A stretch of DNA of 64,000 nucleotides from Lachnospiraceae bacterium (GCA_022790855.1 JAAVYA010000051.1:1-64000), one strand, 5' to 3'; counted from the first letter of the stretch, positions 7,582-16,040 are shown. Notes: generated by a model not told the origin, from the letters alone. Made by a program: numbers and translations.

Positions 7582-8889
7582 TTATCTAATGGACGATATC
7601 GGCATTCCCTGATAAGACAACGTAACGACCGCCCGGAAGGTATCTTTGGTGTAAGAGGTCTGCACCATGCCGTCGTATTTTTCTGCCGCAGCCCGAACGC
7701 TTTTTAGTCCCCAGCCATGAAGGCCCGCCTCCTTTTTGGAGGTCTGTAAAGCCCCGTCTTTTTCTATAGGAACAGTAGAAAAACTGTTCTCCGCCTTTAT
7801 CACCAGCATCTGATTAATACGGCGGATCGTAAGGTGTATCCAGGGCTGTTTCAGACCATTTCCCTGCTTTGCCGCTTCCAGGGCATTGTCCAGCAGATTT
7901 CCCACAATCGCGCACAAATCTGCGCTTTGCAGGTTCGTATGATGGGGAAACTCCACTTGCACTTGATACGTGATTCCATATTCCCTGGCTGCCACAGCCT
8001 TGCTGTTGATGAGATAATCCAACGTTTCATCCCCTGTCCATACCGTATCGGTCATTTCCTGCACAGGCGCCCTTAGTTCGTCCAAATATGCCATGGCCTC
8101 GTTTGTTTTTCCATGGGAAAGGAATTGGCGCAGTACGCCAATGTGGTTATGAAAATCATGGAACAGCTTTGCATTGATTCCGTAGGCATGATTCAGCGCG
8201 GTATAATCACGTTCCAGCAATTCGGCCTGTTGGGATTTCAGCCTTACCAGCTCTTTTTCCACCTCGTACTGACGATTCAGGCGAAGCACCAGCACCGACA
8301 TCAATAATACAACGGATAAAATCGTCCACATATCAAGAGTATCGTCATCCACTCTCAGCCGTGTCTGCTGGGACAACGTTATCACCGCAAGAAAACCTGC
8401 TACGGAAACTGCCGAAGCCAAACGAAACGCCTCTTTCTGGCCCAGATCGGAATGTCTGAAGACATACCACATCAAAATAAGCAGCAATACATAAAGCAGC
8501 CAAACCGGAATTTGACCATACCACGTATCATCCTCAAGGAAGATGGAGGAATCAAATATCACCCCCAGCCAGGACGCCGTCAGAAATTTCCAAAAGGAAA
8601 CCCCGATTTCATAAAAAATGCCCACAAACAAGCTCATGCGGGTATCCGCTCCTTGAAAACAGACGGCACAAAGGGTGATCAAAACGGTTTCCCAAACCAT
8701 CCCGTAAAAATCCGGCAAGCCCGCCATGTTACGTACCACAATTCCAACTGTTACGCCAAATAATATCACCCCTATGCTTGTTCTTCCCGGCTTTTTGGCC
8801 GCAAGCAGCCGTGAAATCAAAAACAAGCATAGAATCCCCCGCACACACCCGGCCGCAATACCGGACAACAATAGAAGACGTTCCATCAT
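7582..8889 (-). CDS. GHKL-type sensor histidine kinase (AgrC/NatK-like)
   Basis: About 435 aa. Five to six N-terminal membrane helices (residues about 1-200) are followed by a cytoplasmic GHKL module: phosphoacceptor region LFHDFHNHIGVLRQF, N-box NLLDNALEAAK and G-box GWGLKSV. This is the kinase type paired with LytTR response regulators. The ATG at 8889 overlaps the response regulator stop codon (ATGA); a TTG farther upstream is less likely. The signal is unknown; no signal peptide gene is evident nearby. Confidence 0.88.
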   Translation of the reverse strand: MMERLLLLSGIAAGCVRGILCLFLISRLLAAKKPGRTSIGVILFGVTVGIVVRNMAGLPDFYGMVWETVLITLCAVCFQGADTRMSLFVGIFYEIGVSFWKFLTASWLGVIFDSSIFLEDDTWYGQIPVWLLYVLLLILMWYVFRHSDLGQKEAFRLASAVSVAGFLAVITLSQQTRLRVDDDTLDMWTILSVVLLMSVLVLRLNRQYEVEKELVRLKSQQAELLERDYTALNHAYGINAKLFHDFHNHIGVLRQFLSHGKTNEAMAYLDELRAPVQEMTDTVWTGDETLDYLINSKAVAAREYGITYQVQVEFPHHTNLQSADLCAIVGNLLDNALEAAKQGNGLKQPWIHLTIRRINQMLVIKAENSFSTVPIEKDGALQTSKKEAGLHGWGLKSVRAAAEKYDGMVQTSYTKDTFRAVVTLSYQGMPISSIR

Positions 8890-9605
8890 ATATGCGTCCC
8901 CCAATAGTGGTTAATCTGAATCTTTACCTCCTGTAAATGAGTACGGCTTATAGGGAGAGACACACCGTTTTTCAGAACCGCCATACCCTCTTTGATCTGC
9001 ATAATATGTATCATATTTACAATGCAGCCCCGGTCAATATAGATAAATTCTTCTGCGTCCAACTCTTTATAAACCTGCTGCAAGCTTTTCCGCACTTTTG
9101 AAACTCCCCGGGCGGCAAAAATACTGGCGTTTTTCCCATCCCTTTCTATGTAGTAGATCTCTTTGTAGGGAATTTTTTCCAGACGGCTACTGGTCTGAAT
9201 CCGATATGCCTTTCCCTCTTCCAGTCCAATCAATTTTACTGCGTCTCTTATGGCAGCGGGCAGGCGGTTATGGATATCCTGTTTTGGCACATACCGAAAA
9301 ATGGAAAGTTCAAAGGCGTCGATGGCAAATTCTATATGGGAAGTTATAAAAATAATCTTGACATTGGGCAGAAATGGTTTGATTTTTTCCGCAGCCTCCA
9401 TGCCGGAATTACCAGGCATTTCTATATCCAGCAAAATCAAATCATAGAAAAAATGATCTTCCGTAATATCATAAAGGAGATTGTCGCTGACCGTGTATAC
9501 AGCAATCTCCCCGGCGCTTTTGTTTTCTGCCAAACATGTTTCCACAATCTTTTTATGGCTTAGCACGGCTTCCTTATCGTCGTCACAAATCGCTATGCGC
9601 AGCAT
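8886..9605 (-). CDS. LytTR-family response regulator
   Basis: 239 aa. The receiver domain starts LRIAICDDD, with the phospho-acceptor aspartate in LILLDIEMPG and the conserved Thr/Ser region FITSH. The LytTR DNA-binding domain follows (about residues 135-235, including IYYIERDGKNASIF and FIYIDRGCIVNM). Its start lies 6 bp after the stop of the YjbR-like gene, whose stop overlaps the ribosome-binding site GAGGTGA, so the three genes form one operon. The cognate kinase gene overlaps its 3' end. The target promoter is not obvious. Confidence 0.9.
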   Translation of the reverse strand: MLRIAICDDDKEAVLSHKKIVETCLAENKSAGEIAVYTVSDNLLYDITEDHFFYDLILLDIEMPGNSGMEAAEKIKPFLPNVKIIFITSHIEFAIDAFELSIFRYVPKQDIHNRLPAAIRDAVKLIGLEEGKAYRIQTSSRLEKIPYKEIYYIERDGKNASIFAARGVSKVRKSLQQVYKELDAEEFIYIDRGCIVNMIHIMQIKEGMAVLKNGVSLPISRTHLQEVKIQINHYWGTHI

Positions 9606-9611
9606 ATCGTA

Positions 9612-9962
9612 TCACCTCATTTTATGTTCCTTTTTCCCCAAAGTTAAATCGTAGCTTTCCTGAATCATTCTGCAAATATCCACTTGGGGAATCGTGCCGT
9701 CCAAAATCAGGGAATTCCAATGCTCTTTATTCAAATGGTATGCCGGAACCACCGAAGCATACGTCTCCCGCCAAAACTGCCGCCATTGAGGGTCGCATTT
9801 TACATTGACCCAGATGCAGCCGTCTTTTTCAAAAATCCAGGCAAATACCTTCCGGTTCTTTTTGTGGCGCATGACGCACCAGTTTGGATCACGAAACGGG
9901 TAATCTTCATATGTATTTGGAAAGGTACTGCAATATGTTATGACTTCTTTTCGTTCCGTCAT
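9612..9962 (-). CDS. MmcQ/YjbR family protein
   Basis: About 116 aa, the usual length of the family (CyaY-like fold, formerly DUF419). It shows the typical order TEDYPF-like YEDYPFRDPNW, VFAWIF, VNVKCDP and HLNKEHWNSL. Family members are small cytoplasmic proteins of unsettled function. The ATG at 9962 has GAGGT 7 nt ahead; the longer open frame upstream has no family similarity. Its coupling to a LytTR two-component system is unusual. Confidence 0.82.
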   Translation of the reverse strand: MTERKEVITYCSTFPNTYEDYPFRDPNWCVMRHKKNRKVFAWIFEKDGCIWVNVKCDPQWRQFWRETYASVVPAYHLNKEHWNSLILDGTIPQVDICRMIQESYDLTLGKKEHKMR

Positions 9963-10092
9963 GTACTTACCTCTCTTTGCTTCAAAGTTCTTTACATAAT
10001 TCTTCGATAAAATTATAGTTTTTCTTGTCTGGCAAGTCAAGTTTTTCATATTAATTGTTATATTTCCAGCCAAAGCACAGTTACTATTCATG

Positions 10093-10358
10093 GCTCAGAA
10101 GCCGCTCATAGTAACGATTCGGGGCGATATTCCAAGTTTTGCTTCGCAAAAATCGCCCCTCACTCTTGAATCATGTTCTCACGGAATGCGCAGCAAGTGC
10201 GCATTCCTGACCCGGGAAAAGTAACCACACTTCATCAATCGTTTCTTACGTAACCCACAGCGGTATGACGGCACTTGGGACGTATGTCCCCGTGTACACT
10301 GAGGGTAAACAAACAATATATCATAACCCAAATACAAAATTAAAAAGGTGATAAAACC
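10093..10358. other. intergenic region with hairpins, no gene
   Basis: No convincing coding frame on either strand. It holds GGGGCGAT/ATCGCCCC (about 10122-10159) and a perfect 10-bp hairpin GGAATGCGCA/TGCGCATTCC (10183-10207). At 10274-10303 it holds one copy of a diverged 30-bp repeat whose partner is at 11349-11378. Confidence 0.5.
10274..10303 (+). repeat. diverged 30-bp repeat, copy 1
   Basis: Matches 11349-11378 at 25 of 30 bases (core ATGTCCCC and GTACA). Both copies can be read as a peptide of the form LGxYVPxYxE. They flank the Uma2 gene and the 60-aa gene. Whether this is a protein fossil or an intergenic element is open. Confidence 0.45.
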
Positions 10359-10387
10359 TTGTCTGCACGATAGAAGCATAGTATAAT
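10359..10387 (+). promoter_or_regulatory. promoter of the Uma2 gene
   Basis: TTGTCT (10359-10364) and TATAAT (10382-10387) with a 17-bp spacer, 38 bp before the start codon at 10426. Confidence 0.6.
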
Positions 10388-10425
10388 ACAAATACCTATC
10401 AAGCAAAACTAATGGAGGGAATGAA

Positions 10426-10926
10426 ATGAATGCCTTGCCAATAGAAGATATGAGTAAAACTTACCTTGAACATTCAATGGTAATCTATAATTTCGTCATT
10501 AAAATAGGGAATCAGATCAAAGACAGCCTATGCCGTGTTTTTGGTGACAGCGTACAATACCAGTGGCATGAAAATGATGATAAAGTAGTCATACCTGATG
10601 TCTCTATCATCTGTAACCTGCATGACAGAAAAAACGTATCATTTACTGGCATCCCACGCTTTGTTATGGAAGTCTTATCTGATTCCACAGAAGAATATGA
10701 CCGAAATGATAAAATGCAGCTATACTGCAAAGTAGGTGTCTCTGAATACTGGATTGCGGACTGGCGTAAAAAGCAAGTAGAAATCTATATGTTCGATTGG
10801 AAAAATGATGATACATCCTACCCGTATCTATATAAGACTGTTACAGAACAAAACAAAGATGATTTGCAGCTCGTCATGTTCCCCAACTTCAAAATTACAT
10901 TTGATGAATTATTTGACATTGGATAA
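10426..10926 (+). CDS. Uma2 family PD-(D/E)XK nuclease-fold protein
   Basis: 166 aa, the normal size for the Uma2/DUF820 family. The putative active site is visible as PD at residues 57-58 (VVIPDVSII), E82 in FVMEVLS and the D92-x3-K96 segment of YDRNDK. The C-terminal part has YWIADW and VEIYMF. Uma2 proteins are predicted endonucleases of unclear biological role, often scattered and duplicated in genomes. A terminator-like hairpin follows the stop. Confidence 0.87.
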   Translation: MNALPIEDMSKTYLEHSMVIYNFVIKIGNQIKDSLCRVFGDSVQYQWHENDDKVVIPDVSIICNLHDRKNVSFTGIPRFVMEVLSDSTEEYDRNDKMQLYCKVGVSEYWIADWRKKQVEIYMFDWKNDDTSYPYLYKTVTEQNKDDLQLVMFPNFKITFDELFDIG

Positions 10927-10951
10927 AATTTCTATATGCAGGATAATTTCC

Positions 10952-10985
10952 AGCCCCTTTATGATCAGAGGGGCTATTACTTTTA
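10952..10985 (+). terminator. terminator after the Uma2 gene
   Basis: AGCCCCT (10952-10958) pairs with AGGGGCT (10969-10975) and is followed by ATTACTTTTA. Modest stem; placed 25 bp after the stop codon. Confidence 0.5.
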
Positions 10986-11028
10986 GGTAGTGTCCGTGCT
11001 TTTTGGAGAAAAATCGTAATCCACAGAC

Positions 11029-11057
11029 TTTACACAAGAAACAAAATTCGCTATAAT
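11029..11057 (+). promoter_or_regulatory. promoter of the 60-aa protein gene
   Basis: TTTACA (11029-11034), 17 bp, TATAAT (11052-11057). The same promoter with the same spacing and the same preceding GAC occurs upstream of the broken copy at 41365-41393. Confidence 0.7.
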
Positions 11058-11119
11058 AACTTTAGCAGTTTCAGGAAAGCAAGAAACAAAAGGTGGTGAA
11101 TCACTTGGAGGTAATAGAT

Positions 11120-11302
11120 ATGACTGAAAAAGAAATGCTGCAAAAAAATATTGAGGAATTTGAGAGATTACAAGATTATATGGTATCTTGTGATAAAGAC
11201 TCGGAAGCATACCAAAAAATGAAAAGAAGGTATACGGCGCTAAAAGTCATATTGACTGCTTTCGGTATTAATCTTACGGAACTGGACATAATCAAAGAAT
11301 AA
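11120..11302 (+). CDS. 60-aa helical protein, unknown family
   Basis: A small soluble, charged protein (MTEKEMLQKNIEEFERL at the start) likely to form two helices; ends ELDIIKE. GGAGGT lies 7 nt ahead of the ATG at 11120, so this start is preferred to a GTG at 11093. A partial second copy lies at 41411-41569, with about two-thirds of residues identical, including the ADKDSE/CDKDSE and LKVIL segments. That makes it a real, duplicated gene. Function unknown. Confidence 0.7.
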   Translation: MTEKEMLQKNIEEFERLQDYMVSCDKDSEAYQKMKRRYTALKVILTAFGINLTELDIIKE

Positions 11303-11348
11303 AGCGTTTCCTTTGTTTTGGATCATTGGCCATGTTATCCTCAGAGTG

Positions 11349-11378
11349 CTTGGAGCATATGTCCCCTTGTACAATGAG
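11349..11378 (+). repeat. diverged 30-bp repeat, copy 2
   Basis: Partner of 10274-10303 (25/30 identical). It lies between the 60-aa gene and the TetR fragment, in the same reading frame as the fragment but separated from it by a TAA. Confidence 0.45.
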
Positions 11379-11450
11379 AGCAGCAATTCCTTTGCAGAAA
11401 TCCCCATGGTTAAATTTACAGATCGGCTGACAGGCGGTTTTGACAGTTAA

Positions 11451-11756
11451 TTTATAAAATTTCATATCAGAAAAGATCATGCTCTTTATTTTAAACCGCT
11501 TTTAGGCATACATGGCAATCCGCAATTTATTTTCCGTTGGAAAAAACAGATTCGCAAGGATATAGAAGCAAAATTTCTCCATGATAAAATTCCCGTAAGC
11601 GACCTTGGAGTTGTAACTGAACTTTTTGCTTCTGCAATCGTTGGGCTTTATACATACTGGTTCTACGAAAATCCCACTCTCACTCCCCAGGATATTTCTG
11701 CCATTGCCGGAAAACTGCTGCTGAGATCATTCTATAATTTTAAACCAAATATCTGA
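11451..11756 (+). pseudogene. C-terminal fragment of a TetR-family regulator
   Basis: An open frame of 101 codons with no methionine, so no usable start. It reads HALYFKPLLGIHGNPQF, then EAKFLHDKIPVSDLG and LFASAIVGLYTYWFYENP, ending SFYNFKPNI. This is the typical ligand-binding half of TetR/AcrR regulators of the DUF-type found in clostridia. The N-terminal DNA-binding half is absent; a TAA at 11448-11450 closes the frame. A decayed gene. Confidence 0.7.
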
Positions 11757-11766
11757 CACTTTAAAA

Positions 11767-11803
11767 GGCAGGAGAATCTTTGCCGGTTCTCCTGCCTTGT
11801 TTT
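11767..11803. terminator. bidirectional terminator
   Basis: A 10-bp perfect stem GGCAGGAGAA (11767-11776) / TTCTCCTGCC (11787-11796), followed by TTGTTTTT on the plus strand and by CTTTTA on the minus strand. It sits between the TetR fragment (+) and the PhlG-like fragment (-). Confidence 0.75.
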
Positions 11804-12159
11804 TAATTCTTTTTACCGTCAACAATATCCTGTAAACGGATTTTCCCCTCGTATTTATTGTACATTTCCGGCAGGAATGATGCCAAATTTGACATCTCCT
11901 GAATCGTATGCCTTAACATTACCCTGGAAACAGCCTCTGCATCCATCCCCTCTGGAAGCGTATCATAAGGAACACCATCTTTGATGCCCTTCCCAATCCA
12001 GAAACGGCTGCGAAGCTCATATCCTCCTGCCACCGGACGGAATGTATGCAAAAAGCAGTTAAACGGAATCTGTGCATTGGGAAGTTGTTCCTGGGAAACC
12101 TCTGCCAACGGCCTGTTAAAAACATCCAGAAAAGGAGCCAGTATCCAAAACGCACAAAA
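11803..12159 (-). pseudogene. C-terminal fragment of a PhlG/DAPG-hydrolase-like gene
   Basis: The open frame encodes roughly 118 aa that match the last 100 residues of the full-length paralogue at 17734-18552: FLHTFRPVAGGYELRSRFW here against FLRPAQDGSVLRSRFW there. The metal-binding HxxxE motif is kept (HTIQE). There is no ATG or ribosome-binding site; the frame begins right at the terminator of the VOR operon (12156-12196). The N-terminal two-thirds, including the first metal ligand, are gone. Probably inactive. Confidence 0.75.
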
Positions 12160-12196
12160 AGCAAATCCAGGCTGTCATTTTCCAGCCTGGATTTGC
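12156..12196 (-). terminator. terminator of the VOR operon
   Basis: Perfect 14-bp stem GCAAATCCAGGCTG / CAGCCTGGATTTGC with an 8-nt loop and TTTTT after it on the minus strand. It lies about 70 bp beyond the gamma subunit stop codon. Confidence 0.88.
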
Positions 12197-12267
12197 CTTT
12201 TGCATCACGTTTGCAGAATCAAAGAGTCCATTCCTCTCCAATCTTCTATTTTATATAGCGATCTTTT

Positions 12268-12816
12268 CTACCCTCTCTGGCTCCTGCCAATATCCAGTCC
12301 CTTTTCAAAGGCTTCCTTATTCAGGGGCAGCAGCTTGGGCTTTTTCCCCAGCTTATGCTCAATCGTTCCCCACACAACTTCTGGTGAGACAACCTCCGTA
12401 TACCCGATGTAAACCCCCAGCATGATCACGTTCAATACCTTGGCATTTCCCATCTCCAGGGCCATCTCGGTAACAGGAGCCTTTACCACCTTAATATCCT
12501 CCCGGGCAATGTCGTCGGATACGATGGAGCTGTTGATAAATAAGGTTCCTCCTGGCTTTAAGGTATCCAGAAACTTATGTAAGGAGGGGCCATTCATCAC
12601 GATCAAATCGTCCATCACATCTCCTAAAGGAGCGCCGATCATATCGTCGGAGATGACCACAAAACAATTTGCCGTACCGCCCCGCTGTTCTGCGCCGTAG
12701 GAGGGAAAGAAGGTCACGTTTTTATCGGTAGAATCACAGGTTGCGGATGCCAAAAATTTTCCCAGGGTCATAACGCCCTGTCCGCCGAATCCGGCTACAC
12801 ACAAATTTGTTTCCAT
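12268..12816 (-). CDS. 2-oxoacid:ferredoxin oxidoreductase, gamma subunit
   Basis: 182 aa. It shows the gamma-subunit signature AGFGGQGVMTLGKF and FFPSYGAEQRGGTA. Together with the alpha, beta and ferredoxin (delta) subunits encoded upstream it forms a thiamine-pyrophosphate enzyme that oxidatively decarboxylates 2-oxoacids to acyl-CoA and reduces ferredoxin. The alpha subunit looks like VorB, so branched-chain 2-oxoacids (3-methyl-2-oxobutanoate) are the likely substrates, although 2-oxoglutarate enzymes look similar. Last gene before a strong terminator; AGGAGG precedes the ATG. Confidence 0.9.
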   Translation of the reverse strand: METNLCVAGFGGQGVMTLGKFLASATCDSTDKNVTFFPSYGAEQRGGTANCFVVISDDMIGAPLGDVMDDLIVMNGPSLHKFLDTLKPGGTLFINSSIVSDDIAREDIKVVKAPVTEMALEMGNAKVLNVIMLGVYIGYTEVVSPEVVWGTIEHKLGKKPKLLPLNKEAFEKGLDIGRSQRG

Positions 12817-12827
12817 TTTTCTTCCTC

Positions 12828-13565
12828 CTATCTGTCTCTGACTACGCCCAGCGGAAATTCAGGCAGCATTTTTTCTTCAATATAAGTCAATGCATCCAAA
12901 GGCTCCAGCCCCCAGTTTGTCGGGCAGCTGGTCACGATCTCCACCATGGAAAAACCTTTGCCGTCCAACTGATTCTGGAACGCTTTCTGAATGGCCTTCT
13001 TGGTCTTCATCACATTCTGAGGCGTATTGCAGCTTGTTCTCTCCAAGTATGCGGGAGCTGTCAGCTGATTTAAGATTTCACACATATGCATGGGATATCC
13101 ATGCTCTTCGGCGATACGCCCTTTGGGAGCGGTGGAAGCTTTCATCCCGATCAACGTGGTGGGAGCCATCTGTCCGCCGGTCATCCCGTAAATACCATTG
13201 TTGATAAAAATAACCGTAATATTTTCTCCCCGGTTGGCTGCGGAAATGGATTCTGCCAATCCAATGGAAGCGAAATCACCGTCTCCCTGGTAGGTAAATA
13301 CCAAAGAATCGGGATTGCTGCGCTTCATGCCGGTAGCCACGGCGCAGGCGCGACCATGGGGAGCTGTGATATTGTCGTATGCAATATAATCCATGTGAAG
13401 GCCGCAGCAGCCGATTCCCAATACGCAGGCCGCCTTCTCCACCAGGTTCATCTCTTCCAATACTTCACCGATCAATTTGATTACGGTACTGTGCATACAT
13501 CCCGGACAGAACCCAGACACCTTGTCGTCCTGGATGGTCTTTGTTCTTGCATAAACTTTTTCCAT
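12828..13565 (-). CDS. 2-oxoacid:ferredoxin oxidoreductase, beta (TPP-binding) subunit
   Basis: 245 aa. It carries the cysteine pair GFCPGC, the TPP-binding segment GDGDFASIG through INNGIYGMTGGQ, and IGCCGLH. It binds thiamine pyrophosphate and contacts the alpha subunit in the cytoplasmic complex. AGGAGG lies 9 nt ahead of the ATG; the gamma gene follows after 11 bp and the alpha gene lies 13 bp upstream. Confidence 0.92.
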   Translation of the reverse strand: MEKVYARTKTIQDDKVSGFCPGCMHSTVIKLIGEVLEEMNLVEKAACVLGIGCCGLHMDYIAYDNITAPHGRACAVATGMKRSNPDSLVFTYQGDGDFASIGLAESISAANRGENITVIFINNGIYGMTGGQMAPTTLIGMKASTAPKGRIAEEHGYPMHMCEILNQLTAPAYLERTSCNTPQNVMKTKKAIQKAFQNQLDGKGFSMVEIVTSCPTNWGLEPLDALTYIEEKMLPEFPLGVVRDR

Positions 13566-13578
13566 TTTCAGTACCCTC

Positions 13579-14652
13579 CTATTTCTCGTTGATTTTCTTA
13601 ACGGCGTCTATGACTGCTTCCCGGCTCATAATATTTCCGCCGGAGCACAGGCAGGTTTCAATGGGACAGCGTTCTTTCACGGCTGCAGCCACATCTTCCA
13701 CAAACTGTGCCGGAATGGACATTTCCACATCCAGGACCGCCTTGCACTTTTCGTAATTGATATGGTCAAAAGCTGCATAAGGGAAGGGATACACGGTCTT
13801 GGGACGGATCAGGCCCACCAAAACGCCCTCTTTCCGAAGCATATCCACCACGGATTTGGAAATACGGGCGGAGATTCCGTAAGCTGCAATGACGATCTCG
13901 GCGTCCTCCACCTGGTATTCTTCCACTTCCGGTTCCCAGGATGCATACAAATCCCTGGCCTCTTCATTGCATTTCTGCTGCACAATAGTGGACCACTGGC
14001 CCGGCTGAATCCAGGCCCGGTTGGCATAATCTAACGGATGGCCGATGCAGGCCCAGCTCTTTTTGGATTCCTTTATGGCGGCTATTTCTTCATCAGACTT
14101 CATATCCGGAAGCACCACCGGTTCCATCATGGTTCCGATTACTCCGTCCGCAAGAATCAAAACGGGATTCCGATCCTGATCTGCATAGTCAAAAGCCTGA
14201 TAGGTCATATCTACTGCTTCCTGCACGGTGGAGGGGGCAAACACCCGCATACGAAAACCGCCGTTTCCGGAAGCCTTGGTGGCCTGGAAGTAGTCCATCT
14301 GTGCAGGCTGGATGGAGCCTACGCCGGGGCCTCCTCTGGAAATATTAGCATACACCATAGGGATACGGGCGGATGCACAGTAGGAAATTCCTTCGCTCTT
14401 TAAGGCAACTCCCGGACTGGAGGAAGAGGTCATGGATCTGGTTCCCGCAGAAGCCGCTCCGTAGACCATGTTAATAGAAGCAACCTCTGATTCTCCTTGT
14501 ACAAAGGTGCCGCCTACCTCCGGCAGCCGTCTTGCAAAATATTCCGGGATTTCATTCTGGGGTGTTATGGGATATCCGGCAAAAAATCTGCAGCCGGCTC
14601 TTACGGCTGCCTCAGCAATCGCTTCACAGCCCTTCATAAATACTCTTGCCAT
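13579..14652 (-). CDS. vorB: 2-oxoacid:ferredoxin oxidoreductase, alpha subunit (VorB)
   Basis: 357 aa. Features are the pyrimidine-binding domain with GYPITPQNE, FVQGESEVASINM and GAASAGTRSMTSSSSPG, and the C-terminal domain with RPKTVYPFP. These match VorB, the alpha subunit of 3-methyl-2-oxobutanoate dehydrogenase (ferredoxin). In clostridia this complex links branched-chain amino-acid fermentation to ferredoxin reduction. AAGGAGG is placed correctly before the ATG. Confidence 0.92.
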   Translation of the reverse strand: MARVFMKGCEAIAEAAVRAGCRFFAGYPITPQNEIPEYFARRLPEVGGTFVQGESEVASINMVYGAASAGTRSMTSSSSPGVALKSEGISYCASARIPMVYANISRGGPGVGSIQPAQMDYFQATKASGNGGFRMRVFAPSTVQEAVDMTYQAFDYADQDRNPVLILADGVIGTMMEPVVLPDMKSDEEIAAIKESKKSWACIGHPLDYANRAWIQPGQWSTIVQQKCNEEARDLYASWEPEVEEYQVEDAEIVIAAYGISARISKSVVDMLRKEGVLVGLIRPKTVYPFPYAAFDHINYEKCKAVLDVEMSIPAQFVEDVAAAVKERCPIETCLCSGGNIMSREAVIDAVKKINEK

Positions 14653-14665
14653 CGTTCTCTCCTCC

Positions 14666-14869
14666 TTATTTGTATACTTCTATCGCAGCATCCGGGCACA
14701 TCCTTGCACACATGCAGCAGGCGATACAAGCCTCCATATTCACTGGCACAACATATTCATAGCCCTTGGAATTTACTTTGTCCCCAACAGCCAGTACGCC
14801 CTTTGGACAAAATTTCACGCAGTAGCCACAGCTTTTACAGCTCTCTGACCTAATCTCAACTTTTGCCAT
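14666..14869 (-). CDS. 2x[4Fe-4S] ferredoxin-like delta subunit of VOR
   Basis: 67 aa with two CxxCxxCxxxCP clusters (CKSCGYCVKFCP and CIACCMCARMCP). It carries electrons from the TPP centre of the oxidoreductase to free ferredoxin. The ATG at 14869 lies 11 nt after AGGAGG; a TTG 9 nt upstream is the alternative. First gene of the four-gene operon. Confidence 0.9.
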   Translation of the reverse strand: MAKVEIRSESCKSCGYCVKFCPKGVLAVGDKVNSKGYEYVVPVNMEACIACCMCARMCPDAAIEVYK

Positions 14870-15030
14870 CTCGATCAAAACCTCCTTTTTGCTTGTTTGT
14901 ATCTATGTATGGCAGCAAACGTTCGCTGCCCCAAACGCCACAGGGCGTTTTGTTCTTTTGAAAAAGCTTTCTTTCCCTCCGTGCTAAAGAGGGTTCCCAG
15001 GACGTGTGCAGCCTTGGACACGAAAGACAA
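14870..15030. other. intergenic region with two small palindromes
   Basis: Contains GGCAGC-N8-GCTGCC (14911-14930) and AAACGCC/GGCGTTT (14933-14950). Neither has a convincing T-run on the minus strand. It may hold the VOR promoter or operator; I could not identify clear -35/-10 boxes. Confidence 0.35.
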
Positions 15031-15741
15031 TCATACCTGAAAACGATCTGTCTTAAGCCATTCGTACGTCAGGTATAACCTTATGGGCATCAGCTTCCCG
15101 GAAACCATAGGGCGCACCTGATCATATAAATCTTCTTTCACACAGGCAAAATCCAGCTCCATGTAGGGTTTTATCATCTCTTCCATACGTCTCATTCCTT
15201 CCAGCGCTTCTTCCGCCGTAGTCGTAAGGCCCATATTGGGATTGTTAATCATATGAATCCGGCCCAGCTGCACATGAGAAATGCCTAAGATTGCAGATAA
15301 CGTACCGTCGATATGCTCCATATTCCCGGACCAGGGGCGAAAAGCGTTCAGCACATAATAGCAAACGGTGTTTTCCTTATTTATTTTGGGAGCATAACCT
15401 CCCACAGCCCTGGCTCCCACATCGTTGCCCCCTACGTCCATGACCACATAACAGTTGTCGTCTTTTAATAAGAGATTGACGCCTCCCACCATGGTAGGCG
15501 CATCATAAAATTGTTCTTCATAATGGAATGTGATTCCCAGCTTCTCTATCCGGTCAACCACGTCCCTGGAACGGAACAGAGGTTTTGTCATATCCATATC
15601 AAAAAAGTGCACCGGTTTGTCTCCAAGCTCCGCCAAATACCGGGCAAAATTAATGGCTATTTCGCTCTTGCCGCTTCCGGCCTCTCCCAGAAATAGAAAA
15701 TTGCTCCTGCCCTTTGTACGTGGTTCCATAAACTCTTTCAT
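15031..15741 (-). CDS. P-loop ATPase of the SIMIBI (CooC/MinD-like) class
   Basis: 236 aa. It has a P-loop GEAGSGKSE, a Walker-A'-like DMDMTKPLFR and a switch region VVMDVGGNDVGA. This is the fold of metal-insertase and partitioning ATPases. It sits upstream of the VOR operon in the same direction, and similar genes are found near 2-oxoacid oxidoreductases, so a role in cofactor insertion or complex assembly is possible but unproven. AGGAGG precedes the ATG by 6 nt. Confidence 0.75.
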   Translation of the reverse strand: MKEFMEPRTKGRSNFLFLGEAGSGKSEIAINFARYLAELGDKPVHFFDMDMTKPLFRSRDVVDRIEKLGITFHYEEQFYDAPTMVGGVNLLLKDDNCYVVMDVGGNDVGARAVGGYAPKINKENTVCYYVLNAFRPWSGNMEHIDGTLSAILGISHVQLGRIHMINNPNMGLTTTAEEALEGMRRMEEMIKPYMELDFACVKEDLYDQVRPMVSGKLMPIRLYLTYEWLKTDRFQV

Positions 15742-16040
15742 AAGCGCCTCCTGTCTCCGAACGTCTATGTTTTTTGCGCCTCATAAGATTATGTATTATA
15801 TATCTTGCACGATTTATTGTTATTATACCACATAAGATATTTTTTTCAATAGTTTCTTTCTTCTTTTTTGGTATACTTATCAAAAATACTGTTACTGAGG
15901 CTGTTAGGAAATAGATCGTTCTAACCAGGAGCTTGTTGAGTTTTTTCAAAAACCAGAAAACTGTTTAAGTAAATTGCATGAGGCCGGGCAAATGTTCTTT
16001 AAATATTTCACATTATACCGTATTTATGTAATACATACGC
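15742..16040. other. AT-rich intergenic region, nothing identified
   Basis: About 300 bp between divergent genes. No coding frame or stable hairpin stands out. It must contain the promoter of the P-loop ATPase gene on the minus strand, which I cannot place with confidence. Confidence 0.4.

Noticed and set aside
10179-10406. 75-codon minus-strand frame before the Uma2 gene
   Set aside because: It runs through a hairpin and the Uma2 promoter, has no ribosome-binding site and shows an atypical composition.
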